From positions 3,806,001-3,870,000 of the forward strand of contig NZ_JAUSYV010000001.1 in assembly GCF_030817055.1 (NCBI RefSeq): a DNA stretch of 64,000 nt, in the 5' to 3' direction. The DNA comes from Bacillus sp. V2I10 (GTDB lineage: Bacteria; Bacillota; Bacilli; Bacillales; Bacillaceae). Both the position numbers and the translations under genes were made by a program. Each line of letters opens with the position of its first letter. Positions within the stretch are counted from its first letter, which is position 1. The notes beneath the pieces are model-generated. The model was not told where the DNA came from and made no database searches. It was given only the letters and a program-made list of their open reading frames with translations. This document shows positions 1-8,710 of the stretch, piece after piece.

Positions 1-99
1 GAACACCTTACACAAGCTCATGTTTCATGCGACGGGAAACGACACAGCAGAAATTAGGCATATTTGTCAGTAATAATAGTCCTTCTTACTAAAGAAAAA

Positions 100-121
100 A
101 GCTCATCTAAAGAGATGAGCT
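100..121 (-). terminator. Terminator after the yknZ remnant
   Basis: Inverted repeat AGCTCATCT / AGATGAGCT with a 4-base loop. On the minus strand it is followed by a run of T, directly after the yknZ stop codon. Confidence 0.75.
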
Positions 122-124
122 GCG

Positions 125-595
125 CTATTCGTACCTTAGAGAATCAATCGGATCAAGCCGTGCTGCTTTGTTTGCAGGCAGTATGCCAAAGATGAAGCCG
201 ATGATCATGGAGAATGCAAGTCCACCGAGTACAACCTGCCACGAAACGAGTGAAGGCCATCCTGCAAAAACGGAAACAAGCGACGCCCCTCCAGCCCCTA
301 GCAGGATGCCGATGATTCCGCCGATGAGCGTAAGGGTGATGGACTCAATTAAAAACTGAGTGAGTATTTGTCTTTTAGTCGCACCAAGCGCTTTTCTGAT
401 GCCGATTTCGCGGGTTCTTTCTGTGACGGATACAAGCATAATATTCATGACACCGATGCCGCCGACAAAGAGTGAAATCCCTGCGATTGATCCGATGATT
501 AATATCATAATTCTTGTCACCTGACCAATCCCTTCAGCGATTTCTTCCATATTAAAGACTTGATACTCATCCTCTTTCTCATGCTTCTGATTCAA
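125..595 (-). pseudogene. yknZ: yknZ remnant: C-terminal FtsX-like permease domain of a MacB-type ABC exporter
   Basis: The open frame encodes about 156 residues that match only the C-terminal part of a YknZ/MacB permease: three membrane segments, the conserved VTERTREIGIRKALGA block and a terminal LDPIDSLRYE. The family normally has about 390-400 residues, so the N-terminal membrane helix and most of the extracytoplasmic domain are missing. Upstream it joins directly to the first ~30 codons of yknY, which points to an internal deletion spanning most of yknY and the start of yknZ. A stable MacB-like transporter cannot be made from this locus. The deletion is seen directly; the family assignment is from recognition. 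Confidence 0.85.
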
Positions 596-677
596 GAGAG
601 CGGTGGATATCTTTTAATACGTCGAATGATTCTTTTCCGACCTTGTAGCTTTTGGTAATGCCGGAAAGCTGGATCAT
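588..677 (-). pseudogene. yknY: yknY remnant: first ~30 codons of the ABC ATPase
   Basis: The ATG overlaps the yknX stop as ATGA, as expected for an intact operon. The frame reads MIQLSGITKSYKVGKESFDV, the typical start of a MacB/LolD-type ATPase, then LKDIHRSL. It then runs into yknZ sequence in another frame. Walker A, signature and Walker B motifs are all absent. This is the left half of the deletion junction near position 592. Confidence 0.85.
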
Positions 678-1430
678 TTTACCGTCACTTCCGTCCCGCC
701 GAGAAGATCATCTTTCGGCTTTGAAACGATGGCATCATCCTCTGTTAAGCCCTCTTTCACTTCCATATAATCGGAAGAAGCCGTTCCAATTTCAATGGTC
801 TTTTTTTTGTTTTTCCGTCTTCAACTGTATAGACAAAATAGTCCTCGCCATCCTGTTTTACAGCATCTACAGGCACCGTCTGAACATTGCGCTTTTCAGT
901 TTCAATTTCCATGATCAGCTTAAAGCCGGGTTTTGCCTTCATTTCGCTGCCTTCAATGACTACCTCAACCGGATATTGTACGGCCGCATTTTCCGTTCCC
1001 ATTGTACTTGATGAACCTCTTTTCCAACTTGCTTGGATAGATCCTTTTCTTTCTCACTTAAATCATCCAGCTGATTTTCTAGCTGATTGATTTTAAGATA
1101 GCTTGATTAAATGGATAGAGCATTTTGTTCTTTTTCAAGTGAGAATTGTTCATTTTCATAGCGAAGGAGGGGAGTTCCCTCTTTCACGGTCTCTCCCTCT
1201 TTTACTAGAATTTCAGTAATTTCCCCTTTTTCAGGATCTTGATAAATATACTGTTCATTTTGGAATTTCAGTGTACCTGGCACCATGACATTTGAAGCAA
1301 TTTCCTGCTGTGAAAGCTTCACTGTACTGACCGTTACCTCTTCTTTACTCATCGCACGATAGACGTTTACACCAACAAGCAAAGCTAAGATTGAAACGAC
1401 ACCGATTGAAATCCAGATTTTTTTCTTCAT
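674..1430 (-). pseudogene. yknX: yknX, disrupted membrane-fusion (HlyD-like) subunit
   Basis: The N-terminal ~107 residues (1107-1430) hold one membrane anchor and a biotinyl-lipoyl-like hairpin start (VKEGETVKEGTPLLRYE). The frame then stops. A coiled-coil piece (NQLENQLDDLSEKEKDL) continues in another frame around 1010-1100, and the C-terminal beta-barrel piece lies at 757-1002. The last ~40 codons (IEIGTASSDYMEVKEGLTED...) are shifted again after a run of eight T at about 800-808. At least two frame disruptions plus shortening of the central coiled coil make a functional adaptor unlikely. The start overlaps the yknW stop (ATGA). YknX belongs to the YknWXYZ exporter known from B. subtilis to protect against the SDP toxin. 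Confidence 0.85.
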
Positions 1431-2134
1431 GCTGCAGGGAACATCCCTTCAAGCACCCCTCCAGCAGCGGCTAATACCGCGCCGATGACGAAGAAAACGA
1501 TTGCTATTGTCCAGGCTGCTGCTTTAGATAAACCTGCAACACGCTGAAGGCCGATTGCCGTCAAAATCGTTCCCCAAATCGTGAAAACTTCAAACGTCAT
1601 GAGCAATCCGCCCAAGCCGCCTTCAGCATCAACAATACTGTTTAAGCTAGTGTATGGATTCATATAATTTTCTTCTTTTACTAAAAATGCAATAAGACCG
1701 TTTAAAAGCGTTCCGATAGATGTGACAAATGCGATGTAAATCGTCATGGAAAGAATTTGTTTGAATTTAACGGCAGAACCAACCATTTTCGTAAGGGCCA
1801 AAGTAATAGCTGCCATTATCAAAAGAACGATAATGCCTCCTATACCTCCGACAACGATAGAAACAATTCCCATAATTGTGCCAAATATGGCCGCTTCTTC
1901 TTCTGTTACCCCAAGCTCTGAAGTTAATTCCCCTGTAAGTTCCGCACTATAGACATATGATAGAAATGCCCCCGCCAATACCATCAGCGTGACAAGAAGA
2001 AATCCTACAAGCACTTTAGGATTTTGACGAATACGTTCAAACTGCTCCCCCGGGTTCATAATCATTCCGAATAAAGACGGTTTAGGGGGCTGCGGCGCGT
2101 TTCCTCCTACTGCCGGATTTGTTTGCTGTTCCAT
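1427..2134 (-). CDS. yknW: YknW-like Yip1-domain membrane protein
   Basis: 235 residues: a proline-rich cytoplasmic N-terminus (NAPQPPKPSLFGMIMNPGEQF) then about five hydrophobic segments in a Yip1-domain arrangement. In B. subtilis YknW is needed for assembly of the YknXYZ exporter. Here it is the only intact member of the operon: the stop overlaps the yknX start as ATGA, but yknX, yknY and yknZ are broken. A sigma-W promoter lies about 40-60 bases upstream. The gene may survive because it has a role of its own or because decay is recent. Confidence 0.85.
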   Translation of the reverse strand: MEQQTNPAVGGNAPQPPKPSLFGMIMNPGEQFERIRQNPKVLVGFLLVTLMVLAGAFLSYVYSAELTGELTSELGVTEEEAAIFGTIMGIVSIVVGGIGGIIVLLIMAAITLALTKMVGSAVKFKQILSMTIYIAFVTSIGTLLNGLIAFLVKEENYMNPYTSLNSIVDAEGGLGGLLMTFEVFTIWGTILTAIGLQRVAGLSKAAAWTIAIVFFVIGAVLAAAGGVLEGMFPAA

Positions 2135-2172
2135 AATCCAATTACCTCCAATTTTATATGTTCTGTAAGTAA

Positions 2173-2198
2173 TACGATTCTTATAAAGATACGTTTCA
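2173..2198 (-). promoter_or_regulatory. Sigma-W promoter of yknW
   Basis: On the minus strand TGAAAC and CGTA are separated by exactly 16 bases, matching the extracytoplasmic-function sigma-W consensus (TGAAAC-N16-CGTA). The yknWXYZ operon of B. subtilis is a known sigma-W target, so motif and gene identity support each other. Confidence 0.85.
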
Positions 2199-2274
2199 CA
2201 ATTTCTATTATTCTATGAATATATTTATTCAAAGCATTAAATAGAGCCAACCGCAATTGATTGGCCCTTCGTTC

Positions 2275-4104
2275 TTACCCTGCATCAAGCATTCTGAATT
2301 GAGCCTTCACAAGCTCAAAGTAGATTCCCTGCTGCTTCATAAGCTCTCCGTGATTTCCCTGCTCCATGATATTCCCATGATCGAGTACAATGATGTTGTC
2401 TGCCTCGCGAATAGTTGATAAGCGATGGGCAATCATAATCGCAGTTCTTCCTTTTAATAGCGTTTTTAATGCCTGCTGGATTTTCACTTCTGATTCTGTA
2501 TCGATACTTGCTGTTGCCTCATCCAAAATTAATATTTTTGGATCTGCCAGAATGGCTCTTGCAAAGGAGAGAAGCTGTCTTTCTCCAACAGATAAAACGT
2601 TGCCGCGTTCTTCAACCTCTGTCTCATAGCCATTTACTAAATCTTTAATAAATTCATCTGCCCCGACAGCTTCAGCTGCTGCAATGACTTCTTCGTCTGA
2701 TGCATCAGGTCTGCCGAAACGGATATTTTCCATGATCGTTCCCGAGAAGATAAAAGTATCCTGCAGGACTACACTGATTTGTGACCGCAGGCTTCCAATT
2801 GATAAATCCCGGATGTTATAGCCGTCTATCTTTACCTCACCGCCTGTTGCATCGTAAAAGCGGCTGATTAAATTAGCAATCGTTGTTTTTCCTGAACCTG
2901 TATGGCCTACAAGTGCAACAGTTTGACCAGACGCGATTTGAAGTGATACCCCTTTTAATGCTTTGCGGTTTCCATCATAGGAGAATTCGACTTTATCAAA
3001 CTCGATATCCCCCTTCATATCTAAAAGAACGACCGGATCATCGGATTCTGATACAATTGGCTTTTCATCTAAAAATTCAAATATTCTTTCAGATGATGCC
3101 ATCCCCATCAGAAGCTGATTATACACTTGGCCAAGCCTTGAAATCGGCTCCCAAAACATTCCCAGATAAAAAGCAAATGAAACAAACTCACCAATAGTAA
3201 TCGATTCATTTGCAATTAATGAGGCACCGAACCAAATAAGGATACCTGTTCCGATGGCATTTGTCATTTCAACGAATGGACGGAACACGGCATTTTTCTG
3301 AGTAGCATCCTGCCAGCTGCTGAAGTTTTCCGTATTGATGCCATCAAAGAATTGGATGTTTTCCTTTTCTTGAGTGTATGCTTGAGTAACCCGGATGCCC
3401 TGTATACTTTCATTTAAATGTGAATTCAGCATGGACTGCTTCAGGCGTACCGTTTGCCATGATCTCCGGATTTTTTTTCGCAGGCTTGTTGAGATAAAAA
3501 ACATGATCGGCAGGATAATCATGATCGCAAGAGCAAGAGGCGGACTGATTGTAAACAGAATAATGATAACGCCGATCAGCAGCAGGAAATCCATTAATAG
3601 ATTGATAACCCCGCTTGTAAAAAGCTCCTGAAGAGAGTTAATGTCATTCATGATCCGAACGAGAATGGATCCTGCTGATCTAGAATCAAAAAAGCGATGG
3701 GACAGAGATTGCACATGTGTAAACAAATGCTTGCGCAAATCATAAATCACATTTTGCCCAAGCATGTTCATCCACCTGATCCTGAGCGTATTGGCCACAT
3801 AAGAAACGAGGTAAAGCCCAAAAATGGACCCTACCAGCACCCAAAGCAGATCGAGATCCTTTTGAACGATTGCTTTATCCAGCGTGTATACACCGATTAA
3901 AATCGGCACAATTAAACGGACAATGGTCGTTAAAATAACGGTAAGAAATGAGAGGGGCAAAAGTTTTTTCGAATACGGCTTAATATACCCCATTAGCCTC
4001 CCCATCTGTTTCCAGTTAAAAGGTTTTTCTATGATTTGATCTGTAGAGTAGTAGAACCTCTGCTTAATTAAATCCTGTTTTTCTTTCTTTTGCATCTTTT
4101 TCAC
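2275..4104 (-). CDS. yfiC: Heterodimeric ABC exporter subunit, YfiC type
   Basis: 609 residues: six-helix exporter membrane domain (about 40-330) then an ATPase domain with Walker A GHTGSGKTT near residue 395 and Walker B ILILDEATASID containing the catalytic glutamate. The signature is LSVGER rather than LSGGQ. The partner just upstream has the reverse pattern (good signature, Asp in place of the Walker B Glu). The pair would therefore form one consensus and one degenerate nucleotide site, as in heterodimeric multidrug exporters. The GTG start abuts the partner's TAG stop (4105-4107), so the two are translationally coupled. Substrate unknown; drug or lipid export is plausible from the family. 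Confidence 0.85.
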   Translation of the reverse strand: MKKMQKKEKQDLIKQRFYYSTDQIIEKPFNWKQMGRLMGYIKPYSKKLLPLSFLTVILTTIVRLIVPILIGVYTLDKAIVQKDLDLLWVLVGSIFGLYLVSYVANTLRIRWMNMLGQNVIYDLRKHLFTHVQSLSHRFFDSRSAGSILVRIMNDINSLQELFTSGVINLLMDFLLLIGVIIILFTISPPLALAIMIILPIMFFISTSLRKKIRRSWQTVRLKQSMLNSHLNESIQGIRVTQAYTQEKENIQFFDGINTENFSSWQDATQKNAVFRPFVEMTNAIGTGILIWFGASLIANESITIGEFVSFAFYLGMFWEPISRLGQVYNQLLMGMASSERIFEFLDEKPIVSESDDPVVLLDMKGDIEFDKVEFSYDGNRKALKGVSLQIASGQTVALVGHTGSGKTTIANLISRFYDATGGEVKIDGYNIRDLSIGSLRSQISVVLQDTFIFSGTIMENIRFGRPDASDEEVIAAAEAVGADEFIKDLVNGYETEVEERGNVLSVGERQLLSFARAILADPKILILDEATASIDTESEVKIQQALKTLLKGRTAIMIAHRLSTIREADNIIVLDHGNIMEQGNHGELMKQQGIYFELVKAQFRMLDAG

Positions 4105-5859
4105 CTACCCTGCATTTGACTGTACAACAGCTTTTTGATCTTTATATTGAATGTCATAAATTCGTTTGTAAGAACCGTCTGTATGAAGCAGCTGTTCGTG
4201 TGTTCCTCTTTCGGCTACCTCGCCATCCTGAAGCACGATGATTTCATCTGCGTGCTTTAAAGAAGAAATCCGGTGAGCAATAATAATAGTCGTACGATCC
4301 TTCATCACCGCTTTTAAATCTTTCTGAATACGGAATTCAGTATCCATATCAACCGCGCTAGTTGAATCATCCAAAATCAGAATGCTTGGATCAACACAAA
4401 TCGCGCGTGCAATGGAAATTCTCTGCTTTTGTCCTCCTGATAGACCCATGCCCCGTTCTCCAAGCATAGTGTCATACCCTTCAGGAAGTTCCATAATAAA
4501 CTCATGTGCCTGAGCGCGTTTCGCTGCATCGATGATTTCATCCATTGTTGCATTTGGCTTTCCATAGGCAATATTTGATTTAATTGTTGTTGAAAAAAGG
4601 AAGGATTCCTGAAGAACAACACCAATACTTCCTCTCAGGGATTTTAAAGAATGATCTTTAATATCCTTTCCATCAAGCAGGATCTGGCCTGATGTCGGTT
4701 CATAGAAACGCGTCATTAATTGGGTGACGGTTGTTTTCCCAGAACCTGTGGCTCCAATCAGTCCAACCGTTTTTCCAGGAGGCGCATCAAATGACACATT
4801 TGTTAATGCCGGCACATCTTCATCATTGTATTTAAGCGAAACATTTTTAAATGTGACATGACCCGATAATTTGTCCGCGGACAAATCACGATCCGCATCA
4901 CTGATTTCTTCATCCGCTTCCAAAATTTCAAGCAGCCGCTCGCCGGAAGCTTTGGACTGAGAGAACAGGTTGATGACAAATCCCAAGTTCATAATTGGCC
5001 ACATGATATACCAGACAAGGCTGTAAAAAGCTACAAGCTCACCTGGTTTAAGACTGCCGTTAATCACCATATATCCGCCGAAAGCAAGCAAAGCAACAAC
5101 TGAAATATTTCCGATGAACTCCATTAGCGGAAAATATTTAGCCCATATATTGGATGTATCTAAATACTTCTGTTTGTAATCGTTGTTTGAGGAATTAAAC
5201 TTTGAAATTTCAAAATCCTCTCTGGATAATGATTTTACGGTATGAATGCCGCTGATATTTTCCTGAACATTTGTATTCAGTTTCCCAAAAGACTTACGAA
5301 TGCTTCTGAAGGAAGGGTGCACCCGCTTGTCAAACCGGTAAACGGCGACGGCCAAGAACGGCAGAGCTGCAATCGTGACGAATGTCAGCGGAACTGAATA
5401 ATAGAACATGACGCAAAGACTGATGACTATCAGAATAATGAAGCGGATTAACTCCGCAATCCCAAATGACAGGAAAAAACGAAAGCCTTCCACATCTGCT
5501 GTCAGCCTTGACATCAAGTCTCCTGTTTTGGCATTGTCATAATAGCGAAAAGGGAGGCGCTGAAGCTTTTCATAAAGCTCATTTCTCATTCTGTATACAG
5601 ATTTTATCCCAAACATATCCCCTAAATACTGGTGAAAATAAGTCGCCACTCCCTTTACCGTCATAATGCCGACAAACCCGAGCGCGATCCATGGCACAAG
5701 AGAAAACTGTTCATTTAATACGACATCATCAATCGTAAACTGCAGCACCATCGGATACACAACTGTGATGGCTGTCATGATGAGCAAAAAACCCATTGAC
5801 CACAAAAAATCATTTTTGTAAGGCATATAAAAGGCCCTTAGTTTTTTAAATGTTTCCAA
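4105..5859 (-). CDS. yfiB: Heterodimeric ABC exporter subunit, YfiB type
   Basis: 584 residues: six-helix membrane domain (about 15-320) and ATPase domain with Walker A GATGSGKTT near residue 366 and signature LSGGQKQR. Walker B ends ILILDDSTSAVD, with Asp where the catalytic Glu is expected. This is the degenerate half of a heterodimeric exporter and fits the downstream subunit. First gene of a two-gene operon; RBS GGAGGGA a few bases upstream of the ATG. I see no adjacent regulator. Confidence 0.85.
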   Translation of the reverse strand: METFKKLRAFYMPYKNDFLWSMGFLLIMTAITVVYPMVLQFTIDDVVLNEQFSLVPWIALGFVGIMTVKGVATYFHQYLGDMFGIKSVYRMRNELYEKLQRLPFRYYDNAKTGDLMSRLTADVEGFRFFLSFGIAELIRFIILIVISLCVMFYYSVPLTFVTIAALPFLAVAVYRFDKRVHPSFRSIRKSFGKLNTNVQENISGIHTVKSLSREDFEISKFNSSNNDYKQKYLDTSNIWAKYFPLMEFIGNISVVALLAFGGYMVINGSLKPGELVAFYSLVWYIMWPIMNLGFVINLFSQSKASGERLLEILEADEEISDADRDLSADKLSGHVTFKNVSLKYNDEDVPALTNVSFDAPPGKTVGLIGATGSGKTTVTQLMTRFYEPTSGQILLDGKDIKDHSLKSLRGSIGVVLQESFLFSTTIKSNIAYGKPNATMDEIIDAAKRAQAHEFIMELPEGYDTMLGERGMGLSGGQKQRISIARAICVDPSILILDDSTSAVDMDTEFRIQKDLKAVMKDRTTIIIAHRISSLKHADEIIVLQDGEVAERGTHEQLLHTDGSYKRIYDIQYKDQKAVVQSNAG

Positions 5860-6048
5860 CGAAAATCCCTCCTTTGGCCTTTGCTGTTTTCTTCAACTTT
5901 CAAAATATTTACAACGTATTACTTAATATATCGGCTTTCGAAATATATTTCTAGTCATTTTACGCAATTTTTATAAAATTAATGCTAATTAATGAATTCA
6001 GACTCCTTCCTTATAATGAGGGTTATCAGTCATAGGGCTGAGAACATA

Positions 6049-6076
6049 AAAAAACATGGAATCTATGATCCATGCT
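6049..6076 (-). terminator. Hairpin after the FMN-reductase remnant
   Basis: CATGGA and TCCATG pair around an 8-base loop. On the minus strand the hairpin is followed by a run of seven T (the AAAAAAA at 6049-6055), so it is a plausible terminator for the decayed gene upstream of it. Confidence 0.45.
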
Positions 6077-6087
6077 TTAAAAACACA

Positions 6088-6634
6088 CTATCTATTATTA
6101 TGTTTAAGCCAGTCATTCATGACCAATGCTTCGGAAATCGCTTTTGTATCTTTTTCAATATCCCCGGGTGCATTTGCCTCGCCTATCACATATCCTTTAA
6201 GTTTCATGCCGACAAAGTCAAAAATGTACTGAAATTACTGCACGAGCGGCAATGCTTTGATCTTAGGCGAGTCTCCGCCAGCAATTATTACATATGCTTT
6301 CTTATCTTTTGCGTTTTCTTTAAAAGAAAACCGTTCATCTCTCAAAGCCTGTGACCAGAGATCAAAGAAATCCTTCATTGTTCCTGACATGCCGTACCAA
6401 TATAGCGGGGTTACAAACACAATAGCATCTGCTTTAGAAAAACTTCAATCAATTCATTGAAATCATCTTCCACTGGCTAAAAACCATTTAGATCATGGCG
6501 CTGATCAGTAATAGGCTTTATTGTCATTTCCCTGAGATGTACTGGAGTATGATTGATATCTTTTAACAAGTACCTTGCTAATTTCTCAGAGTTTCCATTC
6601 TCGCGGCTGCTGCCATAGATGGCTAAAACTTCAT
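6088..6634 (-). pseudogene. NADPH-dependent FMN reductase / flavodoxin-fold gene, decayed
   Basis: Reading all minus frames gives a broken flavodoxin-fold NAD(P)H oxidoreductase: VLAIYGSSRENGNSEKLARY (FMN-binding start), then FVTPLYWYGMSGTMKDFFD and AYVIIAGGDSP. The ATG at 6634 has a good RBS (AGAGGAAG), but one base is missing immediately after it, giving a stop at codon 4. There is a further in-frame TAG near 6480, a frameshift near 6435, and a TAA near 6240. The C-terminus (GYVIGEANAPGDIEKD) is still readable to 6088. Four independent lesions mean old decay rather than a sequencing slip. It follows the GrpB-like gene by 13 bases. Confidence 0.8.
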
Positions 6635-6647
6635 TCTGACACTTCCT

Positions 6648-7223
6648 CTAATTATTGTGATTTCGTTTAGCTTTATTCAAAATCTGCAAGACACACTCCG
6701 TCTTTGCATATGCATATTCATTTCCTGTTTTCCAATCCTTCTTTGAAAGGTTCTGCTTTACATCCTCATACATCACACGATCTTCAGGATGTGTACGAAG
6801 ATGATCACGAAAAAGGAGATGATCCTCCCACCATTGATGGGTTATGGGCACTGTATGTATGTGAGCAGTTCGGTGGTGATGCGGAATGTTGACTTCTTCT
6901 TTTTCAATAATATTTGGATATAGATGCAGATATTCTTTTTTTACCCCGATAAAAAATCGTCTGAAAGGCAAAGCTTCATCGTAAACCTTTTTATAAATAT
7001 AGGAGGTATCAGCTAAAGCATCAACTGCACCAGACAGCTCTTCAATTGACGGCACGCCAATTAAAATATCAATGACCGGCTTAGCAGAAAGACCTTCAAC
7101 AGAAGTGCTTCCGATATGTTCAATTTTAATAGAAGGATCTTTAAAGGCAATTTTCAGTCTCTTCTCGTGCTGGCGGAATTGCATTTTCCAGTCAGGGTTA
7201 TATTCAGATAGATGGATCTTCAT
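6648..7223 (-). CDS. GrpB / UPF0157 family protein
   Basis: 191 residues from MKIHLSEYNPDW. The family hallmarks are present: EHIGSTSVEGLSAKPVIDIL near the N-terminus, which resembles a nucleotidyltransferase fold, and a C-terminal helix with EYAYAKTE. The longer upstream extension of the frame lies in the DUF6440-like gene and is rejected. The start overlaps closely with that gene's stop (7225-7227), suggesting one transcript. GrpB proteins are related to nucleotidyltransferases; the substrate is unknown. Confidence 0.8.
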   Translation of the reverse strand: MKIHLSEYNPDWKMQFRQHEKRLKIAFKDPSIKIEHIGSTSVEGLSAKPVIDILIGVPSIEELSGAVDALADTSYIYKKVYDEALPFRRFFIGVKKEYLHLYPNIIEKEEVNIPHHHRTAHIHTVPITHQWWEDHLLFRDHLRTHPEDRVMYEDVKQNLSKKDWKTGNEYAYAKTECVLQILNKAKRNHNN

Positions 7224-7224
7224 C

Positions 7225-7395
7225 TTATTTATCAAGCAATGGCTTGCCTTCAGCATCAACAAGCAAGGTAATCCCGACTCCGCCGCCAGAGATCGTCTGC
7301 AGGTATTGAACACCAGTTTCCGTGTCCTTGATGACCCTTATTACATCGAGTGTCCCTTGAGACTGAGTTACTTCAAAGCGTTTATTTGCTGCCAT
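7225..7395 (-). CDS. Small DUF6440-like protein (56 residues)
   Basis: Reading the minus strand from ATG at 7395 gives MAANKRFEVTQSQGTLDVIR, then VIKDTETGVQYLQTISGGGV and GITLLVDAEGKPLLDK, and TAA at 7225. GAGGAG lies at a good distance before the ATG. The pattern (F-x-V, I-x-D-x-x-T-G-V-x-Y, GGG-x-T-x-L-D-x-x-G-K-P) is that of the small DUF6440 family common in Firmicutes. Function unknown. It leads directly into the GrpB gene. Confidence 0.8.
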   Translation of the reverse strand: MAANKRFEVTQSQGTLDVIRVIKDTETGVQYLQTISGGGVGITLLVDAEGKPLLDK

Positions 7396-7679
7396 CCAGA
7401 TCACTCCTCTTTCGCTTTTTTACTTCTGAGCAGATTTCACATCCATCGTATCATATTATTGTTAGAATCTTGAAGTTTGAATGTTTGGTTAACAGTTTCC
7501 CGGGGGATAATACATGCTTTTACTTTTACAAATAAGCAAGAAATGCTATGGAACCTTTTTCATTATGTTAAAAGTTACAGCTTCATTAAATTTCCTTTGG
7601 GAGAATTTGTTTTAAACCAGAAAAATGATAAGATGATAAATATTTCCAGCAAAAAAACTTAATCGCAGGAGTGATTCAA

Positions 7680-8090
7680 ATGTCAGTAGACGTTTACCTT
7701 AATTTCAATGGTAATTGCCGGGAAGCAGTGGAGTTTTATGCGAAGGTTTTCAAAACAGAAGAACCTAAATTTATGACGTTCGGCGAATCACCGCCCAGCC
7801 CTGATTATCCTCTGCCAGAGGAAGCGAAAGATTTGATTATGCATACAAGGCTTAACATTGATGGAAGCAATGTGATGTTTTCTGATGTCTTTCCTGGAAT
7901 GCCATTTGTTGAAGGGAATAATATCACGCTTGCTTTAGTTAACAAGAACATAGAAGAGCTGACCTCTATTTTTAATCAGCTTAAAGATGGCGGCACAGTA
8001 GTCATGGATCTTCAGGAAACATTCTGGAGCAAGCTTTATGGACAAGTAACAGATAAATTCGGAATTCATTGGCAGGTTAATTACGAATAA
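7680..8090 (+). CDS. PhnB/YjdN-like VOC-family protein
   Basis: 136 residues with the typical PhnB-type glyoxalase/bleomycin-resistance fold: YLNFNGNCREAVEFYAKVF at the start, a central MFSDVFPG strand and a C-terminal FWSKLYGQVTDKFGIHWQV. The ATG at 7680 is preferred over the GTG at 7671 because AGGAGTG sits 8 bases before it. PhnB-like proteins often lack a known reaction; no substrate can be inferred. It ends at a shared bidirectional terminator. Confidence 0.8.
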   Translation: MSVDVYLNFNGNCREAVEFYAKVFKTEEPKFMTFGESPPSPDYPLPEEAKDLIMHTRLNIDGSNVMFSDVFPGMPFVEGNNITLALVNKNIEELTSIFNQLKDGGTVVMDLQETFWSKLYGQVTDKFGIHWQVNYE

Positions 8091-8107
8091 GTATAAGGGA
8101 TTCCCAC

Positions 8108-8137
8108 AAAAAAAGAGGCCGCGCTGGCCTCTTTTTT
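8108..8137. terminator. Bidirectional terminator
   Basis: AAAAAAAGAGGCC and GGCCTCTTTTTT flank a 5-base loop between convergent genes (VOC protein on plus, maa on minus). Confidence 0.85.
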
Positions 8138-8697
8138 CAATTCTCAATATGTTTTAAAACCCTTGCCGGATTCCCTCCAACTACAACATTCTCAGGGACG
8201 TCCTTTGTCACAACTGCACCGGATGCAATGACAGCGTTGTTTCCGATTGTCACTCCCGGATTAATGACCGCTCTTCCGCCGATCCATACGTTGTCACCGA
8301 TTGTAACAGGTTTTCCAAATTCTGCTCCGCTGTTTCTTTCCTCAGCATTTAATGGATGAGTGGCTGTATATATGTGAACCCCTGGCGCAAGCATGCAATT
8401 GGCTCCGATTGTTACCTTGCACACATCCAAAATAACGCAGTCAAAGTTAGCGTAGAAGTTTGCGCCTACATGGATGTTTGAGCCGTAATCGCAGCGGAAT
8501 GTAGGTTCGATATAAATGTTTTCTCCTGTTGTTCCAAACAATTCCTTAAGGATGCTTTTTCGAGCATTGTCATCCGTTTCAATTGTCTGGTGGAACAGCC
8601 TTGTTAATCTTCTGGCACGAACACGTTCACGTATTAATTCTTCGTCTCCTGCAAGATACAGTTCTCCGTCTAACATCTTTTCTTTTTCTGTTTTCAT
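8137..8697 (-). CDS. maa: Maltose/galactoside O-acetyltransferase (Maa type)
   Basis: 186 residues: N-terminal helical MAC domain (KEKMLDGELYLAGDEEL) then left-handed beta-helix hexapeptide repeats from about residue 60. The catalytic His lies in YTATHPL and the C-terminus is VVVGGNPARVLKHIE. The family transfers acetyl from acetyl-CoA to sugars in the cytoplasm. It starts 13 bases downstream of a DeoR-type regulator, so the two probably form one transcript linked to sugar metabolism. Length is normal for the family. Confidence 0.9.
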   Translation of the reverse strand: MKTEKEKMLDGELYLAGDEELIRERVRARRLTRLFHQTIETDDNARKSILKELFGTTGENIYIEPTFRCDYGSNIHVGANFYANFDCVILDVCKVTIGANCMLAPGVHIYTATHPLNAEERNSGAEFGKPVTIGDNVWIGGRAVINPGVTIGNNAVIASGAVVTKDVPENVVVGGNPARVLKHIEN

Positions 8698-8710
8698 CCA
8701 TTTCGCTCCT

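Noticed and set aside
5992..6354. 120-residue plus-strand frame
   Set aside because: It is the reverse of the decayed FMN-reductase gene, with no RBS and no recognisable domain.
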